A DNA stretch of 64,000 bases from contig JABHTG010000057.1 in the NCBI GenBank assembly GCA_018697205.1, forward strand, positions 160,792 to 224,791, given 5' to 3'. A program made the translations under genes and the position numbers. The stretch is from Nitrospina sp. Lineage in GTDB: Bacteria > Nitrospinota > Nitrospinia > Nitrospinales > VA-1. Positions 56,640 through 64,000 of the stretch are shown piece by piece. The stretch's first letter is position 1, and each line of letters begins with the position of its first letter. Under the pieces are notes generated by a model, which was given only the letters and a program-made list of their open reading frames with translations, made no database searches and had not been told where the DNA came from.

Positions 56640-57209
56640 TTATCTCGCTATCAAGCGATCTAAGATAATCGCAATCGCAGCACGCACCGGAAGATGATTG
56701 TAGTCTCCAACACCCTCAACTGAATCTAAAATATAATCAGCATCCTTAAGAATCATTTTTTCAAGTCCCCAGCCTGTTCCAAATAAAAGAAGAATGGGAT
56801 CACCTTTTCTTATCTCTTTTCGTAAGTACTGAAAGTCAACACTTTTAGAAATTTTTTTTGCACAAGTGGCTACTACAACTGGTTTTTTCCCATACTGCTC
56901 CGTAAGAGCTCGAACTGTTTCTGAAATATTATTCTTTACCCTCGTTTCAAGCAGAGCTTCTTTCCGGGTGGGGTTATATTCTGCACCATAGCCCGTCATC
57001 CAATGCTCAATCAAACGTTCAACCAGTTCCCGTTGTTTTTTTAGAGGGGTTACCACAAAAAAACTACTAACAGCATAAGTTTTTGCTACTCGGGAAATAT
57101 CATGTATATCTAGCGTGGTCACTGACGAAGTGACAACTTCACCAACTTTGTTGTAAACAGGGTAATGAATTAAAGCTACATGAACTTCAATCTTTATTGA
57201 ATCCGCCAA
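56640..57209 (-). CDS. SPOUT-fold RNA methyltransferase (Methyltrn_RNA_4 type)
   Basis: 189 residues. It matches the small SPOUT group often encoded between trmD and rplS in Deltaproteobacteria, Aquificae and relatives: VALIHYPVYNK at the start, TTLDIHDISRVAKTY, and LLFGTGWGLE plus NHLPVRAAIAIILDRL near the C-terminal knot, where SAM binds. Its RNA target is not established. Its place in the trmD operon supports a tRNA or rRNA role. Confidence 0.85.
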   Translation of the reverse strand: MADSIKIEVHVALIHYPVYNKVGEVVTSSVTTLDIHDISRVAKTYAVSSFFVVTPLKKQRELVERLIEHWMTGYGAEYNPTRKEALLETRVKNNISETVRALTEQYGKKPVVVATCAKKISKSVDFQYLRKEIRKGDPILLLFGTGWGLEKMILKDADYILDSVEGVGDYNHLPVRAAIAIILDRLIAR

Positions 57210-57256
57210 ATCAAACCTTATTTTTTTGATTCTTTGTTCTCGATTTTCGCTTGGGT

Positions 57257-57958
57257 TTAATCAGTTTGCCTTGCTTTTTTACTCAACAGATCCGGTCTAA
57301 TTTCTTTTGTTTTTTTTAATGACTCTTTAAGTTGCCAATCTTGAATTTTTTTATGATGACCTGAAAGCAAAACTTCAGGAACCTTTAACCCTCGAAATTC
57401 ACGTGGCCTTGTGAACTGCGGGTACTCCAACCGGTTACTTTCAAAAGACTCCTCAAGAAGCGAAGACTCATCTCCTATCACATTCGGAATAAGTCTTGAG
57501 ATGGATTCAATCAAAACCATAGCAGGAATTTCTCCGCCTGCCATTACATAATCTCCAATAGAAATAGTATCATCTATAAAATTCAAAACTCGCTCGTCAA
57601 CACCCTCGTAACGTCCACATACGAAAATTAAATTTTCTTCCCGAGAGAGTTCCCATGCCATTTTCTGATTAAAAACCTTACCTCTCGGGGAAAGTAAAAT
57701 AGAACGCGCACTCGGCTTGGTTTCCTTGACAGCTTCAATCGCCCTAACTATTGGATCAACATTCATGATCAATCCAACCCCACCACCAAAAGGGTAATCA
57801 TCTGTCTTTCGGTGTTTATCAACCGTGTACTTACGCAAATCGTGGAGGTTTATATTCAATAACCCCTGATCCTGGGCTCGTTTAAGTATACTCTCTGCAA
57901 AAGGAGACTTAAACATTTCCGAGAATATCGTAATAATATCAAACTGGTGTGTCTTCAA
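57257..57958 (-). CDS. trmD: tRNA (guanine-37-N1)-methyltransferase
   Basis: 233 residues, canonical TrmD. Landmarks are FDIITIFSEMF, the DDYPFGGGVGLIMN loop, the SAM knot with CGRYEGVDERV and SIGDYVMAGGE, and YTRP-like QFTRPREF. It methylates G37 next to the anticodon and prevents frameshifting. It overlaps the end of rimM by 20 bases, a sign of translational coupling. Confidence 0.97.
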   Translation of the reverse strand: MKTHQFDIITIFSEMFKSPFAESILKRAQDQGLLNINLHDLRKYTVDKHRKTDDYPFGGGVGLIMNVDPIVRAIEAVKETKPSARSILLSPRGKVFNQKMAWELSREENLIFVCGRYEGVDERVLNFIDDTISIGDYVMAGGEIPAMVLIESISRLIPNVIGDESSLLEESFESNRLEYPQFTRPREFRGLKVPEVLLSGHHKKIQDWQLKESLKKTKEIRPDLLSKKARQTD

Positions 57959-58460
57959 GCAACCCCTCCAACGGATGAAAAACTAATTTTCCTGCCTCTA
58001 GGTCTATTGTTTTGACTACAGAATCAATCACCGGAAGCAATAACTCCCTTTCTCCGTCACGAACAACATACACATCGTTACTTCCTGTACGAATAATTTC
58101 CTCCACATTCCCATAAAAGCAGCCACCTTCGTCATAAACCTTTAAGCCTTCAACCTGAAACCAGTAATACTCATTCTCTGGCAAATCTGGGAATTGATCT
58201 CGAGGAATATAAAGAGTATGACCTGAAAGTTTACTCGCAGCTTCAATATCATCTATTTCTTTAAACTTTATAATAAAAGGTCGATCTTTACCACGAATGG
58301 ACTGAACATTATAATCTAAGTAGTCCTCTAACGGGTTTTCAAAACCTAACCGAACTTGCTTTACTTTAACAACCCATGTTTCATCCATCGAAGGATGAAA
58401 CTTCAACTCTCCTTTAAGACCATGAGTCTTAGTAATTTTCCCAATAGATATCCAATCCAT
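57939..58460 (-). CDS. rimM: 16S rRNA processing protein RimM
   Basis: 173 residues with the usual two domains: an N-terminal barrel beginning ISIGKITKTHGLKGELK and a PRC-barrel domain with YYWFQVEGLKVYDEGG and LLPVIDSVVKTID. It binds S19 and assists maturation of the 30S subunit. It begins 2 bp after khpA and overlaps trmD. Confidence 0.96.
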   Translation of the reverse strand: MDWISIGKITKTHGLKGELKFHPSMDETWVVKVKQVRLGFENPLEDYLDYNVQSIRGKDRPFIIKFKEIDDIEAASKLSGHTLYIPRDQFPDLPENEYYWFQVEGLKVYDEGGCFYGNVEEIIRTGSNDVYVVRDGERELLLPVIDSVVKTIDLEAGKLVFHPLEGLLEDTPV

Positions 58461-58462
58461 CT

Positions 58463-58696
58463 CTATTCAATAATTTCTAAAACTGCTCTTTTTTTAAGCT
58501 TAGTAGCACTAGCATTGAGGATCGACCGCATAGCGTAGGCCGTTTTTCCCTGCTTGCCTATGACCTTTCCTAGGTCACCTTTGGCAACTCTAAGCTCAAA
58601 AATCGTAGTAACGTCTCCCTCAACTTCCCTAACTTCTACTTCGTCTGGCTTGTCTACTAAGGCCCTAGCCATTGTCAAAATAAGCTCTTTCATCAC
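58463..58696 (-). CDS. khpA: KH-domain RNA-binding protein KhpA
   Basis: 77 residues, a single KH domain with the GxxG loop GKQGKTA following LGKVI. The start MKELILTMARALVDKPDEV is that of the YlqC/KhpA family. KhpA binds RNA, often with KhpB. It sits between rpsP and rimM, its usual position, with a 133-bp gap to rpsP. Confidence 0.95.
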   Translation of the reverse strand: MMKELILTMARALVDKPDEVEVREVEGDVTTIFELRVAKGDLGKVIGKQGKTAYAMRSILNASATKLKKRAVLEIIE

Positions 58697-58829
58697 ACCC
58701 CCATTGCGCGTTAAAACACAACATTGTGCAGAACTCGATAATCAATGTCACACCTTCACATACGAACTTGAAATAAAAAATTAACTTTCCTTCACGTTCA
58801 CATTGCCGGTAGGCTTTAAAGGTAGTGCC

Positions 58830-59072
58830 CTATTCAACTCCCGCTTTCTTTAAAAGCGAAGCCACTGTTTCGCTTGGCTTAGCACCCTTCTTGATCCAGG
58901 AAGCTACCTTCTCAGCATCAATTTTGATATTACTTTCAGATTTTAATGGATCATAAGTTCCAAGCATTTCCAGAAACTTGCCATCCCTAGGGCTACGAGA
59001 ATCCGCTGCCACAATTCGATAAAATGGTTTTTTGTTCGATCCGCGTCTTGTCATCCTTAATACAACTGCCAA
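58830..59072 (-). CDS. rpsP: 30S ribosomal protein S16
   Basis: 80 residues, normal length. The N-terminus VVLRMTRRGSNKKPFYRIVAADSRSPRDGKFLE is the family hallmark (given here as shorter parts: LRMTRRG, FYRIVAADSRSPRDG). A GGAGG site precedes the ATG. It is 67 bp downstream of ffh. Confidence 0.97.
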   Translation of the reverse strand: MAVVLRMTRRGSNKKPFYRIVAADSRSPRDGKFLEMLGTYDPLKSESNIKIDAEKVASWIKKGAKPSETVASLLKKAGVE

Positions 59073-59139
59073 AATATTTCCTCCTTAAACTTACAGGTTG
59101 TTAATGTATAATATATTTTTTTGGTATTTAAATTATATA

Positions 59140-60492
59140 CTATCCAAAGCGATTCATACCATGCCCACCCATCATTGAACCAAGATCAAACCCCGCACGG
59201 CCCTTCCCTGAGGACATTTTTTTCATCATCTTTTGCATTTGCACAAACTGCTTAAGCAATTTATTTACGTCATTGACAGTGGTACCACTACCCAAAGCAA
59301 TCCGGCGCTTTCTACTAGAGTTGACGATATTGTGTTTGTTTCGCTCAAAAGGTGTCATCGAGTTGATGATCGCCTCAACCTTAACAAAGGCTCTCTCATC
59401 CACACTTAGTCCTTTTAATTTATTCGCACCGGGGATCATTCCGATCAACTGTTGAACAGATCCCATTTTTTGTATCTGCTTAAGTTGATCTTTAAAGTCA
59501 TCCAAAGTAAAAGCATTTTTCTTGATTTTTTTTTCAAGTTTTGCTTGTTCTTCAAGATCATATGCAGTTTCAGCTTTTTCAATCAAGGACATCACATCGC
59601 CCATACCAAGTAAGCGTGAAACTATCCTCTCAGCATGAAAAGGTTCCAACGCATCAAGCTTTTCACCTGTACCAATAAAGCAAACTGGCTTTCCTCCCGT
59701 CACACTATTAATAGAAAGAGCCGCACCACCACGAGCGTCACCATCCATTTTTGTGAGAATTACACCATCGATGCCAATTGCGTCATTGAAAGTGCGAGCT
59801 ACTTCTGCCGCTTGCTGACCCATCATCGCATCAACAACAAATAACGACTGGTGGGGCTGAACCTTTTCCTTAATGGCTTTGAGCTCACTCATCAACTCTT
59901 CATCAACCTGAAGTCGCCCCGCGGTGTCAAGGATAACCACATGAATCATTTTCTCCAAAGCTACTTCAAGAGCTTTCTGACAAATTTTGACCGGGTTTGT
60001 CTCACCTTCTGCTTGAAAGACTTCAACATCAAGGTCTCGACCAATTAGGTTCAACTGCTCAACTGCTGCTGGGCGATATACATCAGCAGGAACTAGCAGG
60101 CAGTTTTTCCCCTTATCCTTAAACCTCTTTGCCAACTTACCTGCAGTAGTAGTCTTACCTGCGCCCTGAAGCCCCGCCATCAAAAAAATTGTTGGCAGGC
60201 TCGATGCAAGTCCTAATTCCTTAAATTCACCACCCAATAAAGATATCAACTCATCATTGACAATCTTAACCATCTGATGTCCGGGTGTCAGGCTCTTCAA
60301 AACTTCCTGCCCAATTCCCTTTTCTCTAACATCCTTAAGAAAAGGCTTTATAGCTGATAAACTTACATCTGCCTCAATCATTGCGGTCCTGATCTCACCC
60401 AAAGCCTCATCAACATCAGCTTCTTTGAGAACACCACGACCTTTTAGTTTCTTGTAGATTGTCCCCAGTCGATCTGACAGGTTTTCAAACAT
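59140..60492 (-). CDS. ffh: Signal recognition particle protein Ffh
   Basis: 450 residues, typical length. An N domain (about 1-85) is followed by the GTPase domain with GLQGAGKTTTAGKL, DTAGRLQ and TKMDGDARGG, then the Met-rich M domain (about 330-450), which ends KMMKKMS...GGHGMNRFG. It binds signal sequences and SRP RNA and delivers ribosomes to FtsY. It is the first gene of the minus-strand ribosomal cluster and has its own promoter. A GGAG site precedes the ATG. Confidence 0.97.
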   Translation of the reverse strand: MFENLSDRLGTIYKKLKGRGVLKEADVDEALGEIRTAMIEADVSLSAIKPFLKDVREKGIGQEVLKSLTPGHQMVKIVNDELISLLGGEFKELGLASSLPTIFLMAGLQGAGKTTTAGKLAKRFKDKGKNCLLVPADVYRPAAVEQLNLIGRDLDVEVFQAEGETNPVKICQKALEVALEKMIHVVILDTAGRLQVDEELMSELKAIKEKVQPHQSLFVVDAMMGQQAAEVARTFNDAIGIDGVILTKMDGDARGGAALSINSVTGGKPVCFIGTGEKLDALEPFHAERIVSRLLGMGDVMSLIEKAETAYDLEEQAKLEKKIKKNAFTLDDFKDQLKQIQKMGSVQQLIGMIPGANKLKGLSVDERAFVKVEAIINSMTPFERNKHNIVNSSRKRRIALGSGTTVNDVNKLLKQFVQMQKMMKKMSSGKGRAGFDLGSMMGGHGMNRFG

Positions 60493-60549
60493 TCAAAGCT
60501 CCTAAAACTCTTTTATTGGAAGAGGTTTATGATATTCTGTAAATGGTTC

Positions 60550-60577
60550 AGTATATAATACCATCAGTCAAAGTCAA
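60550..60577 (-). promoter_or_regulatory. Promoter of the ffh-rpsP cluster
   Basis: On the minus strand TTGACT (plus 60572-60577) and TATACT (plus 60550-60555) are 16 bp apart. The leader to the ffh ATG is about 50 bp and includes a GGAG site. A second TTGACT abuts the first, but its spacing is too short. Confidence 0.55.
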
Positions 60578-60580
60578 CCT

Positions 60581-60743
60581 GAAATACTTCTCTCAATTCC
60601 CCCAAAAGCCATTGTTTTATTTAGTGGTGGGCTTGATTCTACTATCACACTAGCCATTGCAAAAAGTGCGCGGGAACCTCTTTGTCATAAGTTTTAATTA
60701 TGTGCAACGACTCAAAGTTAAAATTGCGAAGTATATTATTTAG
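60581..60743 (+). pseudogene. queC remnant (7-cyano-7-deazaguanine synthase), frameshifted
   Basis: The plus strand from about 60581 reads PPKAIVLFSGGLDSTITLAIAK, the N-terminal PP-loop signature of QueC (KAIVLLSGGLDST...). That frame ends at a stop at 60695-60697. One base over, from about 60675, the next expected block continues as LFVISFNYVQRLKVKIAKY (QueC has SFDYGQRH) and stops at 60741-60743. So about 55 codons of the N-terminus remain, with one frameshift, and the other three quarters of the gene are gone. It has no ribosome binding site. Confidence 0.7.
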
Positions 60744-60890
60744 CAAACTGTAATACCTGAATAATTTTTTTTTAGATATTTTCGTAAAAATTTATAAACA
60801 GTCATGATAAAATCAAAGCTTTATCATCTGGTTGGAATCATCCAGATTAATACCATCAATATTTTTCCTTAAAGGTTTGTATTTATACAG
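60744..60890 (+). promoter_or_regulatory. guaB upstream leader with a hairpin
   Basis: The interval before guaB is AT-rich. ATCTGG (60826-60831) and CCAGAT (60842-60847) are exact complements around a 10-base loop. It has no T-run, so it may be an operator or leader structure for guaBA. An AAAGG site about 20 bp upstream of the ATG is distant for ribosome binding. Confidence 0.25.
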
Positions 60891-62357
60891 ATGTTGAATT
60901 TAACTAAAATTAAAACTTACCTAACTTTCGATGATGTCCTCTTGCTTCCTGGTCATTCAAAAGTATTACCTACTGAAGTAAGCTTAAAGACAAAACTTAC
61001 ACGAAAAATATCTATAAATTGTCCACTAATCAGCGCGCCTATGGATACTGTCACTGAAGCCAACTTAGCAATCGCACTAGCTCAAGAAGGTGGGATAGGT
61101 ATCATCCATCGAAACTTGCCACCAGAGAGACAACGTAAAATGGTCGATCAAGTTAAACGTTCCGTGAGCGCAATGATTCCAGATCCCATTACAATGGACC
61201 CGGACCAATCATTGTCAACAGCACTTCGTCTGATGGAAAAATATCACATCACTGGTATTCCTATAACAAAAAAAAATAAATTGGTTGGCATCCTTACCAA
61301 CAGAGATCTACGAACCGCTCAAAAGCATTCGACTCCCATCCGCGACCTAATGACTACATCAAACCTAGTCACTCTCCCAGAAGGTAGCTCTCTCAAAAAA
61401 GCAAAGAAGCTGCTCAACGATAACCGCATAGAAAAACTACCCATAATTGATAAAAAAGGGCACCTACGAGGCCTCATTACACTCAAAGATGTTGAAAAAT
61501 ACGCTCAGTACCCAAACGCAACTAAGGATACTAAAGGACGCCTTATGGTTGGTGCGGCACTCGGCGTAGCACAAAATCGCATGGAACATATTGAAGATTT
61601 AATGCGAGTAGGACTTGATGTTTTAGTGATAGATAGCGCTCACGGCCATTCTGAAAAAGTTTTAAAAACCATCCGAGAAATAAAGAAAACGTTCCCAAAA
61701 ATTCAGATTATTGGCGGAAATGTCGCAACTGCCGAAGGTACTCGCGACTTAATCAAAGCGGGAGTAGATGCAGTTAAGGTTGGCGTAGGACCTGGGTCCA
61801 TTTGTACTACAAGGGTCGTTACCGGCGTTGGAGTTCCCCAGATCACCGCTATTTCAGAATGTGTGAAAATAGCATCAAAGGAAAATATTCCTATCATTTC
61901 CGACGGAGGGATAAAATTGTCCGGAGACATAACCAAAGCTATCGCAGCTGGAGCGCATACAGTCATGATAGGCTCTTTATTTGCTGGGACCGAAGAAAGC
62001 CCTGGTGAAAAAATTCTCTACCAAGGTAGAAGCTATAAAGAATATAGAGGAATGGGATCTATCGCAGCTATGAGCCAAGGGTCTAGTGACCGTTATTTTC
62101 AAGAACTAGAACTTTCAGACAGCAAACTAGTCCCAGAGGGAGTTGAAGCCCGAATCCCTTATCGAGGAGGGCTTGCCTTTACGGTTCATCAAATGCTAGG
62201 AGGAATCCGAGCAGGAATGGGTTATTGTGGAACAAAAAACATAGAAGAATTGAGAAAAAATTCAACTTTCATTAAAATCACCTCTGCCGGCCTACGTGAA
62301 AGCCATGTTCATGACGTGGTAGTTACGAAAGAAGCTCCTAACTACAACGTTGAATAG
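60891..62357 (+). CDS. guaB: Inosine-5'-monophosphate dehydrogenase
   Basis: 488 residues. The TIM-barrel core starts [13 protein letters not shown], two CBS domains occupy about 95-205, and the catalytic cysteine (around residue 305) is in [21 protein letters not shown] and the C-terminal flap residues RGG are present. It oxidises IMP to XMP, the committed step of guanine nucleotide synthesis. guaA follows after 39 bp, giving the standard guaBA operon. Confidence 0.97.
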   Translation: MLNLTKIKTYLTFDDVLLLPGHSKVLPTEVSLKTKLTRKISINCPLISAPMDTVTEANLAIALAQEGGIGIIHRNLPPERQRKMVDQVKRSVSAMIPDPITMDPDQSLSTALRLMEKYHITGIPITKKNKLVGILTNRDLRTAQKHSTPIRDLMTTSNLVTLPEGSSLKKAKKLLNDNRIEKLPIIDKKGHLRGLITLKDVEKYAQYPNATKDTKGRLMVGAALGVAQNRMEHIEDLMRVGLDVLVIDSAHGHSEKVLKTIREIKKTFPKIQIIGGNVATAEGTRDLIKAGVDAVKVGVGPGSICTTRVVTGVGVPQITAISECVKIASKENIPIISDGGIKLSGDITKAIAAGAHTVMIGSLFAGTEESPGEKILYQGRSYKEYRGMGSIAAMSQGSSDRYFQELELSDSKLVPEGVEARIPYRGGLAFTVHQMLGGIRAGMGYCGTKNIEELRKNSTFIKITSAGLRESHVHDVVVTKEAPNYNVE

Positions 62358-62396
62358 ATAGGCGCGGTCTATAACTGTCAAGAAAAGTTCAATTCA

Positions 62397-63974
62397 ATGC
62401 CACAAGATTCTCAAAAAATTTCTTCCGCCACACTCCATGAGCATCAAATTCTTATTCTTGATTTTGGATCTCAGTACACTCAGAACATTGCCAGAAAAAT
62501 TCGTGAGGCCCAAGTTTTTTGCGAAATTTATCCCTATACCAAATCGATCCAACAAATTAGAACTCTGCGCCCAAAAGGAATAATACTGTCTGGCGGTCCA
62601 GCTAGCGTTCTCGAAAAAAATGCAACCCTTTGCGATAAAAAATTGTTCGAGTTAGGTATACCCATATTAGGAATTTGCTATGGAATGCAATTGATAGCCC
62701 ATATGCTAGATGGAAAAGTATCAACTGCGGAAGATAGAGAGTACGGACGTGCTCAGCTTAAAATTAAACAATTTTCACATTTACTCAAAGAGGTGAAAAA
62801 TAATTCTACGATCTGGATGAGTCATGGGGACCTCATCGAAAAACTCCCAGCAGGATTTAAATGTACTGCATTTACAGATAATTCACCTATCGCTGCAATA
62901 GAAAATTCAATAAAAAAAATATACGGTCTACAGTTTCACCCTGAAGTGGCTCACACAATAGATGGGACAACACTGCTTAGTAATTTTATTTTTGATATTT
63001 GTAAATGTAACAATAACTGGAAGGTCGGTTCTCTTGCTGAGTATTCGATCAAAAACATAAAAACACAAGTGAAAGATGGACATGTTTTATGTGGTCTAAG
63101 TGGCGGCGTTGATTCATCCGTTGTTGCTATGTTAATTCATAAAGCCATAGGAGATCGACTAACATGCATTTTTGTAGACAATGGTTTACTTAGAACTGAC
63201 GAACGTCAAAAGGTGGAACTTGCTTTCCGTGACAACTTTCATATTAACCTCGACGTTGTGGATGCCTCTGATCGTTTTCTAAAAAAACTTCAAGGAATAA
63301 GCGACCCTGAAAAAAAACGTAAGATCATAGGTAACACCTTTATCGAAGTTTTTGAAGAAGAAGCTAAACGACTTGGAAATTTCGAGTACTTGGCTCAGGG
63401 TACATTATATCCGGATATAATCGAATCAGTTTCCTTTAAAGGTGGGCCATCAGTTGTAATTAAATCGCATCATAATGTAGGTGGACTTCCTGAAAAAATG
63501 CAGCTCAAACTTGTTGAACCACTTCGCGAACTGTTTAAGGATGAAGTGAGGAAACTAGGACATGAAATTGGCTTGCCTGATGCAATGATCCAACGTCAAC
63601 CTTTTCCTGGCCCCGGGCTAGCAATTCGTATTCTCGGCAACATAACTAAGGATCGTTTAGAAATTCTACGAGAAGCAGACAAAATTGTCCTCGAAGAAAT
63701 TAAAAAGTCGGGCCTTTACAACGAAATTTGGCAAGCGTTTGCGGTTTTACTTCCGGTTAAGACGGTAGGAGTTATGGGAGATGCCCGCACCTACGAAAAT
63801 GTTGTTGCCGTCCGAGCAGTCACTAGTACCGACGGAATGACCGCAGACTGGGCACATCTTCCCTACGAAATACTCGCACAATTCTCAAACCGAATCATCA
63901 ACGAAGTTAAGGGAGTCAATCGAGTTGTTTACGATATTAGCTCCAAACCACCTGGGACTATTGAATGGGAGTAA
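62397..63974 (+). CDS. guaA: GMP synthase (glutamine-hydrolysing)
   Basis: 525 residues, complete; the stop is 26 bp before the window end. The glutaminase domain (about 15-205) has the nucleophile cysteine in GICYGMQ and the His-Glu pair in QFHPEV. The ATP-pyrophosphatase domain has the PP-loop [10 protein letters not shown], and the dimerisation domain carries [25 protein letters not shown] and the terminal [10 protein letters not shown]. It converts XMP to GMP with glutamine nitrogen. It is the second gene of the guaBA operon. Confidence 0.98.
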   Translation: MPQDSQKISSATLHEHQILILDFGSQYTQNIARKIREAQVFCEIYPYTKSIQQIRTLRPKGIILSGGPASVLEKNATLCDKKLFELGIPILGICYGMQLIAHMLDGKVSTAEDREYGRAQLKIKQFSHLLKEVKNNSTIWMSHGDLIEKLPAGFKCTAFTDNSPIAAIENSIKKIYGLQFHPEVAHTIDGTTLLSNFIFDICKCNNNWKVGSLAEYSIKNIKTQVKDGHVLCGLSGGVDSSVVAMLIHKAIGDRLTCIFVDNGLLRTDERQKVELAFRDNFHINLDVVDASDRFLKKLQGISDPEKKRKIIGNTFIEVFEEEAKRLGNFEYLAQGTLYPDIIESVSFKGGPSVVIKSHHNVGGLPEKMQLKLVEPLRELFKDEVRKLGHEIGLPDAMIQRQPFPGPGLAIRILGNITKDRLEILREADKIVLEEIKKSGLYNEIWQAFAVLLPVKTVGVMGDARTYENVVAVRAVTSTDGMTADWAHLPYEILAQFSNRIINEVKGVNRVVYDISSKPPGTIEWE

Positions 63975-64000
63975 TTCTTACACCATTCAAATCTCTGTAA

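Noticed and set aside
1..64000. Mobile elements, CRISPR array, toxin-antitoxin or restriction genes
   Set aside because: No transposase, integrase, direct-repeat array or terminal inverted repeat pair was seen; the region reads as core chromosome.

Overview
The window is a gene-dense, clearly AT-rich bacterial chromosome segment. It has short intergenic gaps, mostly housekeeping genes, and no phage, transposon, insertion sequence or CRISPR array that I can see. The organism is Gram-negative: there are many lipobox lipoproteins, a BamE/SmpA-like protein, a Slt-type lytic transglycosylase and a LolD-like exporter. Several genes point to a marine bacterium outside the common model groups: a B12-dependent class II ribonucleotide reductase, a nitrate/nitrite MFS transporter with both nitrate signatures, an NtrB/NtrC pair, and the order ffh-rpsP-khpA-rimM-trmD-(SPOUT methyltransferase)-rplS, which is familiar from Deltaproteobacteria and relatives. 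A member of the Nitrospinota (Nitrospina-like) fits best; this is inference from content, not an alignment result.

Layout. 1-2.4 kb: 3' end of a polysaccharide flippase gene, a YdcF-like protein, and tRNA-Glu and tRNA-Lys genes. 2.5-12.3 kb (+): ilvE, a zinc-ribbon protein, a sensor kinase and sigma-54 regulator pair, two tandem succinylglutamate desuccinylase/aspartoacylase-like genes (the second without its zinc ligands), trmN6, and a fused miaA-slt reading frame. 12.6-19.2 kb: ArsM-like methyltransferase, TVP38 membrane protein, TPR protein, unknown methyltransferase, a glycine-rich-domain-like protein, and two lipoproteins. 19.3-25.3 kb: nrdJ with an NrdR-type box inside its promoter, an exported MsrA-MsrB fusion and a PPOX-fold flavoprotein. 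25.4-31 kb (-): TPR lipoprotein, an unknown 421-residue protein, and an ABC exporter (permease plus ATPase). 31-38.4 kb: aminotransferase, MoeB-rhodanese, a small unknown protein, MEMO1-family protein, glyoxalase-like protein, phosphohexomutase and an SDR. 38.4-43.3 kb (-): 2Fe-2S ferredoxin, sulfate activation (cysNC-like, cysD) and cysS. 43.3-45.7 kb: pteridine-reductase-like SDR, moaB, rluD. 45.7-46.75 kb: about 1 kb without genes but with several hairpins. 46.75-52.4 kb (+): rodA, rng, lipoprotein, narK-like transporter, ychF. 52.5-60.5 kb: recJ, rnhB, an inverted M48 peptidase gene, then the rplS...ffh cluster on the minus strand. 60.5-64 kb: a decayed queC fragment, then guaB and guaA.

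Functional links. cysD/cysNC activate sulfate, and cysS, which uses cysteine, lies just upstream. moeB and moaB serve molybdenum cofactor synthesis. miaA, trmN6, trmD, rluD and the SPOUT enzyme modify RNA. The msrAB product would repair oxidised methionine outside the cytoplasm.

The items most worth a second look are the MiaA-Slt fusion with an altered Walker A motif, the zinc-less tandem AstE-like paralogue, the shortened and divergent APS-kinase domain of CysNC, the queC remnant, and the 1 kb hairpin-rich gap before rodA.
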